From Cocleimonas sp. (GTDB lineage Bacteria; Pseudomonadota; Gammaproteobacteria; Thiotrichales; Thiotrichaceae), in NCBI GenBank assembly GCA_023145535.1, contig JAGLDQ010000025.1, positions 1 through 6,533 of the forward strand: a DNA stretch of 6,533 nucleotides, given 5' to 3'. The notes beneath the pieces are model-generated. The model searched no databases. It saw nothing but the letters and a program-made list of their open reading frames with translations, and was not told the DNA's origin. Position 1 is the first letter of the stretch; every line of letters begins with the position of its first letter. Both the position numbers and the translations under genes were made by a program. Positions 5,099 to 6,533 of this stretch are shown here, piece by piece.

Positions 5099-6211
5099 AT
5101 GTGGAATCTTGTTACAGAGTTGTCATTATTTTTTCTCATCGCGGCCGCGACAGGCTGGCTAATGGGACGTTATCTTTGCAAAAGCAATGAGCTAGAGGAA
5201 CGTAATGAGAAGCATCAATACCTCAAGGAAAAAAAGCTATTACGCACTCGTCTGACCCAGCATGATGAGGAATATCAAACGACCATCACACACTTAAACG
5301 TAACCGAAAAAAAACTCGTTGATGCCGATCTATTAGTGACCAATCTACAAGCCAGAACCCTCTTATTAGAAAAAGAATCTGAACGACTAAATGATCAACT
5401 AGTCAATAATAAAAAAATTAAAACGGAGCTTAAGGAGTTAACAACAGATCATACGCACGAGCAGGCACAGCATCATCGCTATCGAGAAAAAAATATTTCA
5501 TTGACCGATGAGCGTGATAATTTAATCGATATTAGAAATAGTTTGACCGAAAAATTAAATGCTTCTGAGTCACTATTGCAATCTCTTACCTTTGACCTTG
5601 AAACCAATACCACACGAAATAAGGCGCAACAACAACAAATTGTGCAATTAGAAGATGAGGTCACTGAGATTAGGCAACAAGCTAAAATAACACAGAGTCG
5701 AGTTTCTGAAAAATCTGAACGTGAAAATGAACGTTCACTGCAACGTTTAGCGCAAGAAAGGGATAAAGAAGTCTTAAGACTACAAATAACAAAAGATCAA
5801 ACCGTTGATAAATTGAAAGCAGAAAATGATATTGCTATAAAAAAACTAGAAATGACAACCAATCTATCGATACAAAAATTAGAAACAACCGAAAGTGACA
5901 ATCGAGAGCAACATGCAAACTTCAAACTGGTCGATAATGAAAATCACACCTTAAAACAACGCATAGAGCAACAAAACAAAGACTACACACTTCTGCAACA
6001 AAAATGCACCGACCTGAATGAAGAAAGCCTCTCTTTTGGGCGAAAACTAGAAAAGCTGAGCAAAGCTAAAAATGAACTACGCCGTAGTCTTGAAGTAATA
6101 ACCATTGAGAATAATGATTATTTAGGCAGATTAAGGGCTATTTCTAGTGTGGTTGATGTCGTGGGGACAGAGCCTAATCGAATTATTTCTTTAAATGCTT
6201 CAAGCGCTTAA
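5099..6211 (+). CDS. Membrane-anchored long coiled-coil protein, function unknown
   Basis: I do not recognise a named family. The 370-residue protein has one hydrophobic segment at about 8-22 and then a very polar, Glu/Gln/Lys-rich chain with heptad-like Leu/Ile spacing from about 30 to 345, typical of an extended coiled coil. Acidic residue E7 lies before the membrane segment and R24 and K28 after it, so the positive-inside rule puts the long coil in the cytoplasm. Residues 226-265 carry an 11-residue (hendecad) repeat. The last 25 residues lose coiled-coil character and become hydrophobic and compact (LRAISSVVDVVG, then NRIISLNASSA), possibly a small docking or capping segment. Cysteines are C27, next to the membrane, and C303. 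It is the last gene of the mscS operon and is followed by a strong terminator. Co-transcription suggests a scaffold or partner role with the channel and the BON/OmpA protein. Confidence 0.7.
   Translation: MWNLVTELSLFFLIAAATGWLMGRYLCKSNELEERNEKHQYLKEKKLLRTRLTQHDEEYQTTITHLNVTEKKLVDADLLVTNLQARTLLLEKESERLNDQLVNNKKIKTELKELTTDHTHEQAQHHRYREKNISLTDERDNLIDIRNSLTEKLNASESLLQSLTFDLETNTTRNKAQQQQIVQLEDEVTEIRQQAKITQSRVSEKSERENERSLQRLAQERDKEVLRLQITKDQTVDKLKAENDIAIKKLEMTTNLSIQKLETTESDNREQHANFKLVDNENHTLKQRIEQQNKDYTLLQQKCTDLNEESLSFGRKLEKLSKAKNELRRSLEVITIENNDYLGRLRAISSVVDVVGTEPNRIISLNASSA
5774..5905 (+). repeat. Hendecad repeat within the coiled-coil gene
   Basis: Residues 226-269 show a period of 11: LRLQITKDQTV, DKLKAENDIAI, KKLEMTTNLSI, then a partial QKLETTESDN. 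Each unit has a Leu at position 3 and Ile/Val at position 11 (with Leu/Ile at position 9 in two units). Eleven-residue repeats give a straighter or slightly right-handed coil than heptads, so this may be a distinct structural section of the rod. Confidence 0.6.
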
Positions 6212-6248
6212 CGGACACCTACTTTTATAGATATAAAATCTAGACAAT

Positions 6249-6283
6249 AAAAAAGGCAGCGCTAAAAAGCCCTGCCTTTTTTT
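6249..6283. terminator. Strong bidirectional intrinsic terminator
   Basis: The hairpin GGCAG-c-GCT-AAAA-AGC-c-CTGCC (6255-6276) has five outer and three inner base pairs around a single C/C mismatch and an AAAA loop. It is preceded by six A and followed by seven T, so it can act in either direction. It sits 37 bp after the coiled-coil stop and 23 bp beyond the stop of the opposing symporter gene. That fits shared termination for the mscS operon and the minus-strand gene. Confidence 0.9.
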
Positions 6284-6306
6284 ATACCGCAAAGATTCAG
6301 ATTAAA

Positions 6307-6533
6307 TTAACGTGCTTTAGTTTCTCTTAGCACATCAGCCATTTCTGCTTCAACGGCATCATCAATATCCAATTCATCATCACTATCGTGTATGCCTGCG
6401 TTGGGGTCATTATAGATACTGGTATCTAACTTACCCTCACTCTTCGCAACCACACTCGAGACGACGGCATCTCCTGATACATTAACGGCGGTTCTAATCA
6501 TATCCATCAAGCGGTCAACACCAAGGATAAGAC
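6307..6533 (-). CDS. Dicarboxylate/acidic amino acid:cation symporter (DAACS/SDF), C-terminal part
   Basis: Only the last 75 residues are in the window; the gene continues past the right edge and its true start is not visible. The frame includes ILGVDRLMDMIRTAVNVSGD, the transmembrane-8 signature of the sodium/proton dicarboxylate symporter family (GltP, GltT, DctA), followed by VVAKSEGKLD. Residues equivalent to GltPh D394, R397, T398, N401 and D405 are all kept. The arginine is the one that recognises acidic side chains, so glutamate, aspartate or a C4-dicarboxylate is the likely substrate, moved inward across the inner membrane. The cytosolic tail after the signature is long and acidic (DSDDELDIDD, then EAEMAD). 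It converges with the mscS operon and shares its terminator. Confidence 0.88.
   Translation of the reverse strand, partial: LILGVDRLMDMIRTAVNVSGDAVVSSVVAKSEGKLDTSIYNDPNAGIHDSDDELDIDDAVEAEMADVLRETKAR

Noticed and set aside
5479..5664. Minus-strand ORF inside the coiled-coil gene
   Set aside because: A Ser/Cys-rich antisense shadow of glutamine- and glutamate-rich codons, with no independent support.

Overview
The window reads as AT-rich chromosomal DNA from a Gram-negative bacterium. A gammaproteobacterium is the best guess, because several proteins have that flavour: a stand-alone 5'-3' exonuclease, a periplasmic BON/OmpA protein and an MscS-type channel. That placement is inferred from protein families; nothing in the window fixes a genus.

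Layout from left to right. Positions 1-338 hold no intact gene. On the minus strand there is a short open frame that looks like the N-terminal part of a Phd/YefM-type antitoxin and appears to be a relic. At the extreme left edge a minus-strand Shine-Dalgarno-like sequence probably serves a gene lying outside the window. A cobW gene follows (339-1412, +), encoding a metal-chaperone GTPase of the cobalamin pathway. It converges on a stand-alone FEN-type 5'-3' exonuclease gene (1463-2377, -). The 50 bp between them carry an inverted repeat. A 367-bp divergent spacer (2378-2744) contains a perfect 8-bp palindrome and weak promoter-like elements.

The right half is a tight three-gene plus-strand operon (2745-6211). 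It encodes an MscS-family mechanosensitive channel with an unusual 12-residue repeat in its C-terminal tail, an inner-membrane-anchored periplasmic protein with BON-like modules and an OmpA-type peptidoglycan-binding domain, and a membrane-anchored long coiled-coil protein of unknown function. The first two genes overlap by 14 bp and the second and third are 4 bp apart. A strong A/T-flanked hairpin (6249-6283) ends the operon and probably also terminates the convergent gene, the 3' end of a dicarboxylate/acidic amino acid:cation symporter that runs off the right edge.

The most interesting part is the operon. Predicted topologies place one protein in the inner membrane, one in the periplasm gripping the cell wall and one in the cytoplasm. 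This suggests, without proving it, an envelope assembly that couples a mechanosensitive channel to peptidoglycan and to a cytoplasmic coiled coil.
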